Source of the DNA: Bacteroidota bacterium
GTDB lineage: Bacteria > Bacteroidota > Bacteroidia > Bacteroidales > CAIWKO01
Length of the DNA: 64,000 nt
Assembly: GCA_037133915.1 (NCBI GenBank)
Contig: JBAXND010000001.1
Location: 172,895-236,894 of the forward strand
Reading direction: 5' to 3'
The notes beneath the pieces were generated by a model. The model ran no database searches. It had not been told where the DNA came from and saw only the letters and a program-made list of their open reading frames with translations. Numbering within the stretch: the stretch's first letter is position 1; every line of letters starts with the position of its first letter. Of this stretch, positions 53,723-62,727 are shown piece after piece. Position numbers and translations under genes: made by a program.

Positions 53723-56700
53723 ATGAAACTAGTTAAAGATTTTTCAAAGATGAACAATCTGCTTGGTTGGATTGTTTTTCTCGTAGCATCCACCGTTTAC
53801 CTGCTCACGATAGAGCCAACGGCAAGCTGGTGGGATTGTGGGGAGTATGTTTCCACTGCATTTAAACTTGAAGTTGGTCACCCTCCCGGTGCACCGTTCT
53901 TTCAGATGCTTGGCAGGGTATTCTCACTGTTTGCATTCGGCAATACCGCCAATGTTGCGATGATGGTTAACATTATGTCTGCACTGATGAGTGGTTTCAG
54001 TATCTTATTTCTGTTCTGGACCATCACGGCACTTGCAAAAAAAATGTTCACCAAAACCAAGGAAATGTCGCTTCCCGAAGCATACATCGTACTTGGCGCG
54101 GGATTGGTCGGAGCGCTGGCCTGTACATTTACCGATTCATTCTGGTTTTCGGCAGTTGAAGGTGAGGTGTACGCTACATCAGCCTTTTTCACAGCCATTG
54201 TTTTCTGGCTGATGCTGAAGTGGGAGGTCGCGGCCGACGAAAAGTATTCGAATCGTTACATCGTGTTGATTGCATTTTTAATGGGACTCGCCATTGGTGT
54301 TCACTTGCTGAACCTGCTTACGATTCCCGCTCTTACCTTCATTTATTATTTCAGAAAAGTAAAGCAGTCGAGACGCAATTTTGTGTACGCACTTATTGCC
54401 TGCCTTGCGATACTGGGTTTCATTCAGGTCGGCATCATTCCCTGGACGGTAAAAATGGCAGGATATTTTGAGCTGTTCTTCATCAACACCGTTGGTATGC
54501 CTTTCAACTCGGGCACAATCATCTTCTTTGTATTTCTTATTGCTATCATCGTAGGCGGTTTATTTTTCTCAAAGAAATATTCAAAGACATTTCTGCATAC
54601 AGCAATATTATGTTTCACGTTTATCCTTATCGGCTATTCTTCTTTTGTGGCGCTCGTTATCAGGGCGAACGCAAATACTCCGATTAATGAAAACTCTCCT
54701 GAAGATGCCATCAGCCTGCTGAATTATTTGAATCGTGATCAATACGGCGACTGGCCTGTTTTATACGGTCAGTATTTTAATGCCAAAGTAATAGATTCAA
54801 AAGAAGTTGGTTATAATTATATCCGCGGCGATAAAAAATATGTTCGCACCAACGCGAAAATAAAATACGTATACGATCCCAATAACTGTGGTCTTTTCCC
54901 GCGTATGTGGAGCGATCAGGATAAACATGTCAAGGGATATACCGCGTGGACGGGTGTTAAGCCCAATCGTCCTCCGACCTTTGGTGAAAACCTCGAGTTC
55001 TTTTTCGGGTACCAGCTCGGAAGTCAGTACTGGCGTTATTTTATGTGGAACTTTGTCGGAAGGCAGAACGATTTTCAGGGATTCACGCTTGATGAAAAAG
55101 GAAATCGTGATGTTATGAATGGCAACTGGCTCAGTGGGATTCCTTTTATAGATTCACGTCTGGGAAACCAGGATAAACTTCCGGAAAAACTGACCAGTAA
55201 CAAAGCAAGAAATACCTTGTATTTCCTTCCATTCCTGCTTGGTCTTGTGGGTTTGTTCTATCAATGGAAAAAAGATAAAAAGGATGCCTGGGTGGTTTCC
55301 TTATTCTTCCTGCTGACAGGCATGGCTATTATCGTTTATCTCAATCCGGTTCCTTATCAGCCGCGTGAGCGCGATTATGCCTATGCCGGATCGTTCTATG
55401 CATTCTGCATTTGGATTGGCTTTGGCGTTGTGGGCTTATGGAAGCTGCTCAGTAAAAAAGTTCCGCAGATGCTTTCCGTGTTTATCGTTACACTGGCTTG
55501 TCTTATTCTGGTGCCGGGTATCATGGCCAAAGAAGAATGGAATGATCACGACCGCTCCGGAAAATATGCCTGTCGTGATTTTGCAATGGACTACCTGATG
55601 TCGTGTTCGCCGAATTCAATTCTTATTACAAACGGCGACAATGATACCTTCCCGCTTTGGTATGCTCAGGAAGTTGAAGACTTCCGCACCGACGTAAGGG
55701 TTGTGAATTTTACACTGGCATCGGGCGATTGGTACATACATCAATTGTTCAATAATATTTACAAATCGAAGCCACTGCCGTTTACAATTCCTTCTGATAA
55801 ATACACCAATGGCACCAACGATTTTGTACCTTATTATGATAACGGGTTCAAAGGAAGCATGAGCATTCAGCAGCTGATAAAATTCATCAACAGCGGTCGT
55901 GAAGATTCAAGGGTGAAATTGCAGGATGGTAAAAATGTAGCTTTTTTCCCGACCAAAACCTTCTACATCCCGGTTGATTCGGCCAAGGTGGTAAGCAGTG
56001 GTCTTGTTCCGCGTGAAATGGCAGATCAGGTAGTGAAGTTTATCCCTGTCACGATTAAGAAAAATACACTTTATAAAAATGACCTGATGCTGCTCGATTT
56101 TCTGGCAAGCAACGACTGGAGCCGTCCTGTTTACTTTGCAAGCCCTTCGAGCGTAAAAGATTTTCTTGATATAGAAGATTACTGCTACATGGAAGGCTGC
56201 GTGTATAAATTTATCCCGGTGAAGGCAGATGCCAAACGCAGTAACGGTATTCTCACGAAACGTTCGTATGATGTGATGATGAACGAATTTAAATTCGGAA
56301 ATCTGAACGACCCGCATGTGTATGTTGATAAAGAAAGCTTCGGCATGGCGCAGTTCCTGCGTAATAACTATGCACGTTTAGGTCAGGCGTTGCTTATAGA
56401 AGGTCAGAAAACCAAAGCCATCAAAGCGCTTGATAAAGGTATCGAAGCCTTCCCCGACAGAGCGGTTGCTTACGATATGTATATGATTGGCTACGGCGAA
56501 ATGTACTATCAGTTGGGCGAATTTGCCAAGGGCAATGAAATGATGGGCCGCATTGCCGATATCTATCAGAACAATCTGGAATATTATTTCAGTCTGGATC
56601 CCGAACGTGCCAAAGCGCTTCAGGAAGAAACAGAACAGGGTGTTCAGGTGCTGCAGGCTGTATGGAGCATTACCGAAAAATACAAGCAGGCCGACCTTCA

Positions 56701-56764
56701 TAAAAAAGTGGAGGCTATGCTTAGTCAGTATATTCAGATACCACAAGGACAACCTGCAAACTAG
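53723..56764 (+). CDS. DUF2723 membrane protein (TMEM260-like, probable protein O-mannosyltransferase) with TPR tail
   Basis: A 1013-residue polytopic protein; the ATG at 53723 is favoured over the one at 53678, which precedes a TAATTTCG promoter-like site. About a dozen membrane segments lie at residues 15-400 and 490-640. The motif ASWWDCGEYVSTAFKLEVGHPPG at about 31-53 is the catalytic-site region of DUF2723 (quoted in part: WWDCGEY and GHPPGAP), with acidic residues typical of GT-C enzymes. A periplasmic C-terminal region with TPR-like helices (ALDKGIEAFPDRAVAYDMY) ends the protein. Human TMEM260 of this family is an O-mannosyltransferase, so glycosylation of exported proteins is a sound inference. 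A strong terminator follows. Confidence 0.85.
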   Translation: MKLVKDFSKMNNLLGWIVFLVASTVYLLTIEPTASWWDCGEYVSTAFKLEVGHPPGAPFFQMLGRVFSLFAFGNTANVAMMVNIMSALMSGFSILFLFWTITALAKKMFTKTKEMSLPEAYIVLGAGLVGALACTFTDSFWFSAVEGEVYATSAFFTAIVFWLMLKWEVAADEKYSNRYIVLIAFLMGLAIGVHLLNLLTIPALTFIYYFRKVKQSRRNFVYALIACLAILGFIQVGIIPWTVKMAGYFELFFINTVGMPFNSGTIIFFVFLIAIIVGGLFFSKKYSKTFLHTAILCFTFILIGYSSFVALVIRANANTPINENSPEDAISLLNYLNRDQYGDWPVLYGQYFNAKVIDSKEVGYNYIRGDKKYVRTNAKIKYVYDPNNCGLFPRMWSDQDKHVKGYTAWTGVKPNRPPTFGENLEFFFGYQLGSQYWRYFMWNFVGRQNDFQGFTLDEKGNRDVMNGNWLSGIPFIDSRLGNQDKLPEKLTSNKARNTLYFLPFLLGLVGLFYQWKKDKKDAWVVSLFFLLTGMAIIVYLNPVPYQPRERDYAYAGSFYAFCIWIGFGVVGLWKLLSKKVPQMLSVFIVTLACLILVPGIMAKEEWNDHDRSGKYACRDFAMDYLMSCSPNSILITNGDNDTFPLWYAQEVEDFRTDVRVVNFTLASGDWYIHQLFNNIYKSKPLPFTIPSDKYTNGTNDFVPYYDNGFKGSMSIQQLIKFINSGREDSRVKLQDGKNVAFFPTKTFYIPVDSAKVVSSGLVPREMADQVVKFIPVTIKKNTLYKNDLMLLDFLASNDWSRPVYFASPSSVKDFLDIEDYCYMEGCVYKFIPVKADAKRSNGILTKRSYDVMMNEFKFGNLNDPHVYVDKESFGMAQFLRNNYARLGQALLIEGQKTKAIKALDKGIEAFPDRAVAYDMYMIGYGEMYYQLGEFAKGNEMMGRIADIYQNNLEYYFSLDPERAKALQEETEQGVQVLQAVWSITEKYKQADLHKKVEAMLSQYIQIPQGQPAN

Positions 56765-56782
56765 TTTGCTGTGTTGAAAATG

Positions 56783-56818
56783 AAACGGGCGGTCTTTTTA
56801 GATCGCCCGTTTTTTTAT
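56783..56818. terminator. Strong intrinsic terminator
   Basis: AAACGGGCGGTC (56783-56794) pairs with GATCGCCCGTTT (56801-56812) through a 12-base stem with one G-U pair and a short loop, then a T run. It sits between the convergent DUF2723 (+) and trans-sulfuration (-) genes. Confidence 0.9.
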
Positions 56819-56866
56819 ACCTGCAAAGACATTAATAAATGGGATAAAGAATTGTACTGCAATGAC

Positions 56867-58027
56867 TTAAATCGCGTCAAGGGCTCTGTCAAGGTCTTCT
56901 ATCAATAATTGAGGTTCTTCAAGCCCTGCATAAATACGAACAAGGTTTATCGGCAAATTCGTTTTGTTGTTATTGTTTGATGAGTACAGAACCGATGCCG
57001 GAAACACCAGCGACTCATGTCCGCCCCATGAACAGGCAAGCAGAAATCGTTTCAGTGAATTGCAGAAGAGGTCAATTTTTTCAATCTCGTCTGTTTTCAG
57101 AATTACAGAGAACAGGCTGCTCGCATTTTTCATTTGTTTCAGCGCAAGTTCAAATTGAGGATGACTTTCACTGAATGGATGGAATACTTTAGAAACCTTC
57201 GGATGCTTCTCCAGAAATTCAGTCAGGATTTTTGCTGTACTCGCCGCCTGCTGCATGCGCAACGGAAGCGTGCGTAAACCCCGAAGCATCAGCCAGGCAT
57301 TTTCGGGTGAAATAATTCCGCCGAATGTCATGTATTCCGTCGCAAATATTTTCTTAATCATATCGGTGTTGCTGCAGATAACTCCGGCCACGAGGTCGCT
57401 GTGCCCGCCCAGATATTTTGATGCCGAGTGTATCACAATGTCAATGCCCAGGCTAATCGGATTTTGAAACAAAGGCGTAGCGTAACTGTTATCAATGACC
57501 GTAATTATTTTGTGGGAGGCGGCTAATTCAGCGATAGCCTTTATATCCTGCAATTCAAACAGAAACGATGTAGGACTTTCGAGATAAATCAGACGTGTTT
57601 CGGGGCGAATGGCATTTTTGAAATTCTCAATATTGCAGCCATCAACAAATGTAGATTGAACACCGAAGCGGGCAAGTATAACAGACAGAAGCGTGTGTGT
57701 CCAGCTATAGCAGTTCTTTACGCAAATTACATGGTCGCCACTGCTTACATTTGATACCACAGCAGCCGTAATGGCGGCACATCCGCTTGATGTTATCAGT
57801 GCATCATCGGCATGTTCAAGTGCTGCAATTTTTTTACGAAGCATTTGAACTGTTGGGTTATTTCCACGCGTATAAAACGGGACGTCAAATTCACGGTGAA
57901 TGTTGGCCCGCATTTCCTCAACGCTGCCGAAACAGAAGTTACTGGACTGCATGACTGGCGGCGCTACCGAATTGAAATACAGATTACGTTCTTCTCCAAG
58001 CTGATTGATAATATCCGAAATTTCCAT
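56867..58027 (-). CDS. Trans-sulfuration family PLP enzyme (cystathionine gamma-synthase/lyase-like)
   Basis: A 386-residue Cys/Met-metabolism PLP enzyme. YTRGNNPTVQMLRKKIAALE near 52-71 is the family start, SSGCAAITAAV near 80-90 the phosphate-binding loop, VIDNSYATPLFQNP near 178 the PLP ring contact, and HSASKYLGGHSD carries the Schiff-base Lys204. The usual Tyr of YSRxxNPT is kept as YTRGNNPT. Whether it makes or splits cystathionine, or acts on methionine, cannot be decided; adjacent genes give no clue. It is not part of the cyd module, from which it is divergent. Confidence 0.88.
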   Translation of the reverse strand: MEISDIINQLGEERNLYFNSVAPPVMQSSNFCFGSVEEMRANIHREFDVPFYTRGNNPTVQMLRKKIAALEHADDALITSSGCAAITAAVVSNVSSGDHVICVKNCYSWTHTLLSVILARFGVQSTFVDGCNIENFKNAIRPETRLIYLESPTSFLFELQDIKAIAELAASHKIITVIDNSYATPLFQNPISLGIDIVIHSASKYLGGHSDLVAGVICSNTDMIKKIFATEYMTFGGIISPENAWLMLRGLRTLPLRMQQAASTAKILTEFLEKHPKVSKVFHPFSESHPQFELALKQMKNASSLFSVILKTDEIEKIDLFCNSLKRFLLACSWGGHESLVFPASVLYSSNNNNKTNLPINLVRIYAGLEEPQLLIEDLDRALDAI

Positions 58028-58151
58028 GGTGTTGTCATTTTCACAAAATTATAATTATTATTTACACATCGCCATTATTCCCATTTTTATACACAGCTAC
58101 TGAACCTATGATGATTGTGATTTTTATCAGGATGGTAATTTAAGTATTACG

Positions 58152-58181
58152 TTACTGAATTGAAAATATTTCTTATGTTTG
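58152..58181 (+). promoter_or_regulatory. Likely promoter of the cytochrome bd module
   Basis: TTA (58152-58154), one base off TTG, is 19 bases from TATGTTTG (58174-58181), which fits TAnnTTTG. The start near 58186 would leave a leader of about 15 bases to the ATG at 58201. The transcript could run through to the Rrf2 gene. Confidence 0.55.
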
Positions 58182-58200
58182 TGAGAACATAAACCGTAGT

Positions 58201-59118
58201 ATGAGAAAAATTTACTTCCTGCTATTTTCGTTTTTATTTTCAATATCAATTCAGGCCCAAACGGCGGATGAGTACTTTGTTTCTGCATTTCAAAAATTCC
58301 AGAAAAATGACTTTGCCGGAGCGCTTGATGATTATACGAAAGTAATCGCAGCAAAGCCTGACTATGCCGACGCATGGTTCAACCGTGCCATTTGCTATGA
58401 TAAACTCAACAAGATTGAGGAAGCCCTGACAGATTATAATCAGGTTATTTTTCTTCAGCCTGATGATGCAAACGCCTACTTGAACAGGGGAATGATATAC
58501 GATCAGCTGGGCAAAATTAAACTCGCATTGGTCGATCTTGACAAAGCCATAAAGCTGAACCCCGACCTGGCTTCCGCATGGTACAGAAGAGCCGTGATTT
58601 ATGAAAAAATGAATGCCGATACACTGGCCGAAAAGGATTTTAAAAAGTACCTGAGTTTTTATCCATACAGCACCAGCGCTAATTATTATTTGGCAAATCT
58701 GTATGATAAAATGGAAGAACTGGAAGCGGCTATTTTTTGCTACACCAAGGTGTTGCTCGTTGATACCACCAATGCAAAGGCCTGGTATTACAGGGCATAT
58801 GATTATGACCTTATCAGTAAACCCGAACTTGCTATTAATGATTATACGAAGGCAATTGCTGCCGATGCAAATTATATTGACGCCTATTTTAACCGTGCTT
58901 TTCTGTACGACGATTTGGGCCAGTTTGATAAAGCGGTGGCTGATTATGAAAAAGTAATTACGCTGCAGCCCGATGCTCTGGACGCCTATTATAATATGGG
59001 TCTGGCTAAAATCAGCATGGGGCGGAAACGCGAAGGCTGTGCTGCTTTCAAATATGCTGCAGACAGGGGAGACAAAGCTTCAAAAAAATTCTGGTCGGTT
59101 AACTGTAAACAAAAATGA
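58201..59118 (+). CDS. Exported TPR-repeat protein
   Basis: A 305-residue protein with a signal peptide (MRKIYFLLFSFLFSISIQA) and about seven TPR units of 34 residues covering nearly the whole chain (for example AWFNRAICYDKLNKIEEALTDY, AYLNRGMIYDQLGKIKLALVDL; period visible at DNA level in GATTATACGAA repeats). It ends in a short KFWSVNCKQK. It overlaps the DUF4492 gene by 4 bases (ATGA), so it is translationally coupled to the cytochrome bd genes. Its role there is not known; TPR proteins often assist complex assembly. Confidence 0.9.
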   Translation: MRKIYFLLFSFLFSISIQAQTADEYFVSAFQKFQKNDFAGALDDYTKVIAAKPDYADAWFNRAICYDKLNKIEEALTDYNQVIFLQPDDANAYLNRGMIYDQLGKIKLALVDLDKAIKLNPDLASAWYRRAVIYEKMNADTLAEKDFKKYLSFYPYSTSANYYLANLYDKMEELEAAIFCYTKVLLVDTTNAKAWYYRAYDYDLISKPELAINDYTKAIAADANYIDAYFNRAFLYDDLGQFDKAVADYEKVITLQPDALDAYYNMGLAKISMGRKREGCAAFKYAADRGDKASKKFWSVNCKQK

Positions 59119-59342
59119 AGGGTATAGGAAACATAGCAAAAAAAGTGTTCTTGTTCTATTACGAAGGGATACGCAATTCATCTACAGGACGAAAGCTGTT
59201 TCTTGTAATTGCTATCAAACTGTTTATTATGTTCATTATATTAAAGATGTTTTTCTTCCACGATTTTTTAAAATCAAATTTCAGTAATGACAATGAGCGT
59301 GGAAATTATGTGATTGAACAACTAACTAAAGAATCAAAGTAA
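59115..59342 (+). CDS. DUF4492 small membrane protein
   Basis: A 75-residue protein with one membrane segment (about 28-45: KLFLVIAIKLFIMFIILKMFFF) after an amphipathic FYYEGIRNSSTGRK stretch. This is the DUF4492 pattern, a family that as a rule sits directly before cydA in Bacteroidota. It overlaps the TPR gene by 4 bases and precedes cydA by 18. The likely role is assembly or stability of cytochrome bd; no biochemical function can be read from it. Confidence 0.85.
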   Translation: MKGIGNIAKKVFLFYYEGIRNSSTGRKLFLVIAIKLFIMFIILKMFFFHDFLKSNFSNDNERGNYVIEQLTKESK

Positions 59343-59360
59343 AACCAAAAAGCAATTATT

Positions 59361-60908
59361 ATGTTTGAACACGCCGATTTATCATTGATCGACTGGTCGC
59401 GGGCGCAGTTTGCACTCACGGCTATGTATCACTGGATTTTCGTGCCGCTCACATTGGGAATGGGTTTTATGATAGCCATCATGGAAACCATTTATGTGCG
59501 TACAGGCAACCCTGAGTGGAAAAGGATTACTCAATTCTGGATGAAACTTTTCGGTATCAACTTTGCCATTGGCATTGCTACCGGACTCATCATGGAATTC
59601 GAATTCGGAACAAACTGGTCTAATTATTCATGGTATGTGGGCGATATTTTCGGTGCACCACTCGCTATTGAAGGAATCATGGCCTTTTTCCTCGAATCGA
59701 CATTTATCGCCATCATGTTCTTCGGATGGAGCAAGGTGAGCAAAAAATTCCATCTTGCGAGCACCTGGCTTACGGCTTTCGGTGCAAACATCTCTGCTCT
59801 ATGGATACTCGTTGCAAACTCATGGATGCAGTACCCTGTAGGTATGCATTTCAACCCCGTGACGGGTCGCAGCGAAATGCTCGACTTTTGGGCAGTGTTG
59901 CTTTCTCCCGTTGCCGTCAATAAATTTCTTCACACAATTTCCAGCGCATACGTGCTTGCAGCACTGTTCATCATGATGGTAAGTGCATGGTTTATGCTGA
60001 AGAAAAGAGAAATTCCGTTTGCAAAAAAAAGTATGCTTGTTGCCGGAATTTTTGGTTTGCTTGCATCATTGTTTACAGCTGTTACCGGTGATGGTTCTGC
60101 TTATATGGTAGCTCAGAAACAACCGGCCAAACTAGCAGCAATGGAAGGTCTCCGAAAAGGAAGTAATGGCACAGGTCTGGTTTTATTCGGCATACTTAAT
60201 TCTGATAAAAAAGATCTGGATGGCGATAACGATGATTTTTTATTTAAATGGGAAGTTCCTAAATTGCTCTCTGTTCTTGCCTATCACAATGCAAATTCCT
60301 TTGTTCCCGGACGACTCGATTTAGTGGAAGGAAACAAAGAAAATAAAATTGAGCCGACGTCCGATAAAATTGCCAAAGGAAAAATTGCCATCAGAGCGCT
60401 GGCTGCCTACAAAAAGGCTAAAAAAGAAGGTAATACTGCTGTGGTCGACTCTACGCTTAATGTTTTTCAAGCTCATTATCGTTATATGGGTTTCGGATAT
60501 CTTAAAGATCCCGCCAGCGTTATTCCAAATGTCCCAATGGTATTTTACAGCTTCCACATTATGGTAATATTCGGTGTGTTCTTTATTCTTCTGTTTGTTG
60601 TTGCCTTGAGTTTAATTGTGAAAAATAAAATCGATTCAAAAAGACTGCTGCTGCGGATAATTATGTGGACGTTCCCGCTTGGGTTTATTGCTTCGCAGGC
60701 AGGCTGGATTGTGGCTGAGGTTGGCAGGCAGCCCTGGGCAATTCAGGATTTACTTCCAACAGCCGTGTCAACAACTAATATCGGAAGCACTTCGGTTATG
60801 ATTACATTCTTTCTGTTTGCTGCTCTGTTTACAGCATTACTTATAGCCGAAATAAAAATCATGTTAACTGCAATCAAATCAGGACCGAAAGGAGGCGACA
60901 ATGTTTGA
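59361..60908 (+). CDS. cydA: Cytochrome bd ubiquinol/menaquinol oxidase subunit I
   Basis: A 515-residue heme-bearing subunit with about nine membrane segments. The start RAQFALTAMYHWIFVPLTLGM has the heme b595/d His near 25. The quinol-binding Q-loop region begins at QPAKLAAMEGLRKGSNG near 255, and GRQPWAIQDLLPT near 455 is the conserved GRQPW motif. FHIMVIFGVFF follows the loop. This oxidase has high oxygen affinity and reduces oxygen to water, probably with menaquinol. The cydB ATG lies inside the end of cydA (8-base overlap) with a GGAGG site at 60892-60896. Confidence 0.97.
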   Translation: MFEHADLSLIDWSRAQFALTAMYHWIFVPLTLGMGFMIAIMETIYVRTGNPEWKRITQFWMKLFGINFAIGIATGLIMEFEFGTNWSNYSWYVGDIFGAPLAIEGIMAFFLESTFIAIMFFGWSKVSKKFHLASTWLTAFGANISALWILVANSWMQYPVGMHFNPVTGRSEMLDFWAVLLSPVAVNKFLHTISSAYVLAALFIMMVSAWFMLKKREIPFAKKSMLVAGIFGLLASLFTAVTGDGSAYMVAQKQPAKLAAMEGLRKGSNGTGLVLFGILNSDKKDLDGDNDDFLFKWEVPKLLSVLAYHNANSFVPGRLDLVEGNKENKIEPTSDKIAKGKIAIRALAAYKKAKKEGNTAVVDSTLNVFQAHYRYMGFGYLKDPASVIPNVPMVFYSFHIMVIFGVFFILLFVVALSLIVKNKIDSKRLLLRIIMWTFPLGFIASQAGWIVAEVGRQPWAIQDLLPTAVSTTNIGSTSVMITFFLFAALFTALLIAEIKIMLTAIKSGPKGGDNV

Positions 60909-62028
60909 AAACTGCACATATTTATTCCTTCAGCAATACTGGTGGATTATTGCTTCGCTGTTAGGCGCACTGCTGGTATTCCTTATGTTTGTTCAAGGCG
61001 GACAAACCCTCATTGGCATTGCACGCAATGAGGAAGAAAAAACAATGATCCTGAACGCCGTCGGGCGCAAATGGGAATTTACATTCACCACACTTGTTAC
61101 ATTTGGTGGGGCTATGTTCGCGGCATTTCCAAAATTCTATTCAACCAGTTTCGGTGGCGCCTACTGGGCATGGATGGCTATACTGTTCTGCTTTACAATT
61201 CAGGCAGTATCCTTTGAATTCAGACGGAAGAAAGGAAATTTTCTCGGCCCACGCACCTACGAAACCTTCCTCTATATTAATGGAAGTCTCGGCGTTTTCC
61301 TTATTGGCGCAGCCGTGGGTACTTTTTTCACGGGCTCTGATTTTAGTTTGAACGATGCTAACAGCGTAATCTGGAACAGCCCGTTCCGCGGGGTGGAAGC
61401 TGTTTTTAATGTTCAAAATGTGCTGCTCGGATTTACTGTGTTTTTTCTATCGCGTATTCTGGGTGCACTTTATATTATGAACAGTATCGACGATGAAGGT
61501 CTATTTATGGGCGCCCGTAAACAGGTTATGATAAATACTTTATTCTTCCTGCCCGTATTTCTTACGTTTGTTGGTATGCTTCTATGGCGCGATGGTTTTG
61601 CATATGATTCGCAAACTCAGGTTGTGAGCCTCGTTGCAAATAAATATCTGATGAATTTAATCGAGATGCCCATTGTGCTTGTGATATTTCTGCTGGGTGT
61701 TGTGGCTGTTCTGGTGGGAATTATTATGGCATGGTTCAAAAAAAGTACCAAAGGCATATGGTTCTCCGGATTGGGTACGGTACTCACCGTTTTTGCTCTG
61801 TTGCTTATTGCCGGGCTGAATCACACTTCCTTCTATCCTTCGACAGGCAATCTGCAGAGTTCACTTACCATACTGAACAGCTCATCCAGTCAGTACACAC
61901 TTACGGTGATGTCTTATGTTTCGCTGCTGGTGCCATTTGTGCTCGCCTATATTTTCTTTGCATGGAGGGCTATCGACCGCAAAAAGATTGACAAAGCCGA
62001 AATGAAGGACAATGATCATGTATATTAG
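60901..62028 (+). CDS. cydB: Cytochrome bd oxidase subunit II
   Basis: A 375-residue subunit with about nine membrane segments that forms the oxidase with CydA. Hallmarks include NEEEKTMILNAVGRKWEFT near 43 (the conserved GxxWexNEVWL-like region is modified as in Bacteroidota), FEFRRKKGNFLG, FRGVEAVFNVQNVLLGFTVFFLSR, and the final hydrophobic helices. It overlaps cydA by 8 bases and is preceded by a Shine-Dalgarno-like GGAGG, unusual in this genome where starts usually lack one. It is followed by the CydX-like ORF 30 bases on. Confidence 0.96.
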   Translation: MFENCTYLFLQQYWWIIASLLGALLVFLMFVQGGQTLIGIARNEEEKTMILNAVGRKWEFTFTTLVTFGGAMFAAFPKFYSTSFGGAYWAWMAILFCFTIQAVSFEFRRKKGNFLGPRTYETFLYINGSLGVFLIGAAVGTFFTGSDFSLNDANSVIWNSPFRGVEAVFNVQNVLLGFTVFFLSRILGALYIMNSIDDEGLFMGARKQVMINTLFFLPVFLTFVGMLLWRDGFAYDSQTQVVSLVANKYLMNLIEMPIVLVIFLLGVVAVLVGIIMAWFKKSTKGIWFSGLGTVLTVFALLLIAGLNHTSFYPSTGNLQSSLTILNSSSSQYTLTVMSYVSLLVPFVLAYIFFAWRAIDRKKIDKAEMKDNDHVY

Positions 62029-62058
62029 TATCTATTATAAAAATTAAAGAATAAGCGT

Positions 62059-62184
62059 ATGTACGGAACCGCATTATCATCTATTTTATGGTACATCTCC
62101 TGGCCTGTTTTCATCCTTGTTTGCACTTGGATAATCAGCCAGGCAGTTAAGAATTTCGAAAAGAATTTCGATTCACAAAAGTAG
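62059..62184 (+). CDS. CydX-like small subunit of cytochrome bd (41 residues)
   Basis: A 41-residue ORF too short for most gene callers. It begins MYGTALSSILWYISWPVFIL, has one membrane helix (about 8-30), and ends VKNFEKNFDSQK. The WYISW stretch parallels WYFAW of E. coli CydX, the small subunit that stabilises cytochrome bd, and the size (37 in E. coli) and position directly after cydB agree. AAAGAATAAG upstream is a weak A-rich ribosome site. Function is inferred from position, size and this motif; the helix sequence itself is too short for a firm homology claim. Confidence 0.7.
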   Translation: MYGTALSSILWYISWPVFILVCTWIISQAVKNFEKNFDSQK

Positions 62185-62205
62185 AAATATCAGTAAATTG
62201 TTTTT

Positions 62206-62610
62206 ATGTCTAAGATTGTTTCAATGTCTGAAGCTGCCTCCATCGCGGTTCACGCAATGGTGCTTATAGCTCGCTCAGAAAAAAATATAAATGTGAATTT
62301 GCTCGCTGAAAAAACCGGTGCATCAAAAAATCATATTGCAAAAGTGATGCAGCGCCTGGTGAAGCAGAATCTGATTAAATCAACACGGGGACCAACCGGC
62401 GGCTTTGTGCTGGGACGATCTGCCGGTAAAATCAATTTGCTTGAAATATATGAATCTATTGAAGGGCAGATACAGGTTGAAGGCTGTCCGATGGAAAAAC
62501 AGGTGTGCCCATTCGACAAGTGTCTGATGGGAGGCATTGCCAATAAGCTCTCACTGGAATTCAAGAATCACCTGAAAAAGCAGACCTTAAATTCCTATAT
62601 GGATTCATAG
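62206..62610 (+). CDS. Rrf2-family transcriptional regulator with likely iron-sulfur cluster
   Basis: A 134-residue winged-helix regulator of the Rrf2/NsrR/IscR type. The helix-turn-helix lies at about 24-60 (NVNLLAEKTGASKNHIAKVMQRL), followed by the wing STRGPTGGFVLGR. Three cysteines (GCPMEKQVCPFDKC, C-x6-C-x4-C near 96-108) are the expected ligands of a redox or NO-sensing cluster. It follows the CydX-like ORF by 21 bases, at the end of the oxidase module, and probably regulates it in response to oxygen, NO or redox state. The ATG at 62206 or 62224 could both serve. Confidence 0.9.
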   Translation: MSKIVSMSEAASIAVHAMVLIARSEKNINVNLLAEKTGASKNHIAKVMQRLVKQNLIKSTRGPTGGFVLGRSAGKINLLEIYESIEGQIQVEGCPMEKQVCPFDKCLMGGIANKLSLEFKNHLKKQTLNSYMDS

Positions 62611-62630
62611 TACAAGAACAATAAAATTAA

Positions 62631-62666
62631 AAGCCCGTCAGCAAACTGCGCCGACGGGCTTTTTTG
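62631..62666. terminator. Intrinsic terminator after the cyd module
   Basis: AAGCCCGTC (62631-62639) and GACGGGCTT (62653-62661) form a perfect 9-base stem with a 13-base loop, followed by a T run and preceded by an A-rich stretch. It serves the convergent Rrf2 (+) and small membrane protein (-) genes. Confidence 0.88.
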
Positions 62667-62727
62667 TGTATCGCACTCACACTAAATAGTGAATCGAATC
62701 ATCCCTTTTTATAACGTCGGATTGAGG

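Noticed and set aside
58201..59118. Repeated DNA string GATTATACGAA in the TPR gene, considered as a repeat element
   Set aside because: The repeats come from conserved codons in tandem TPR units, so they are explained by the protein.
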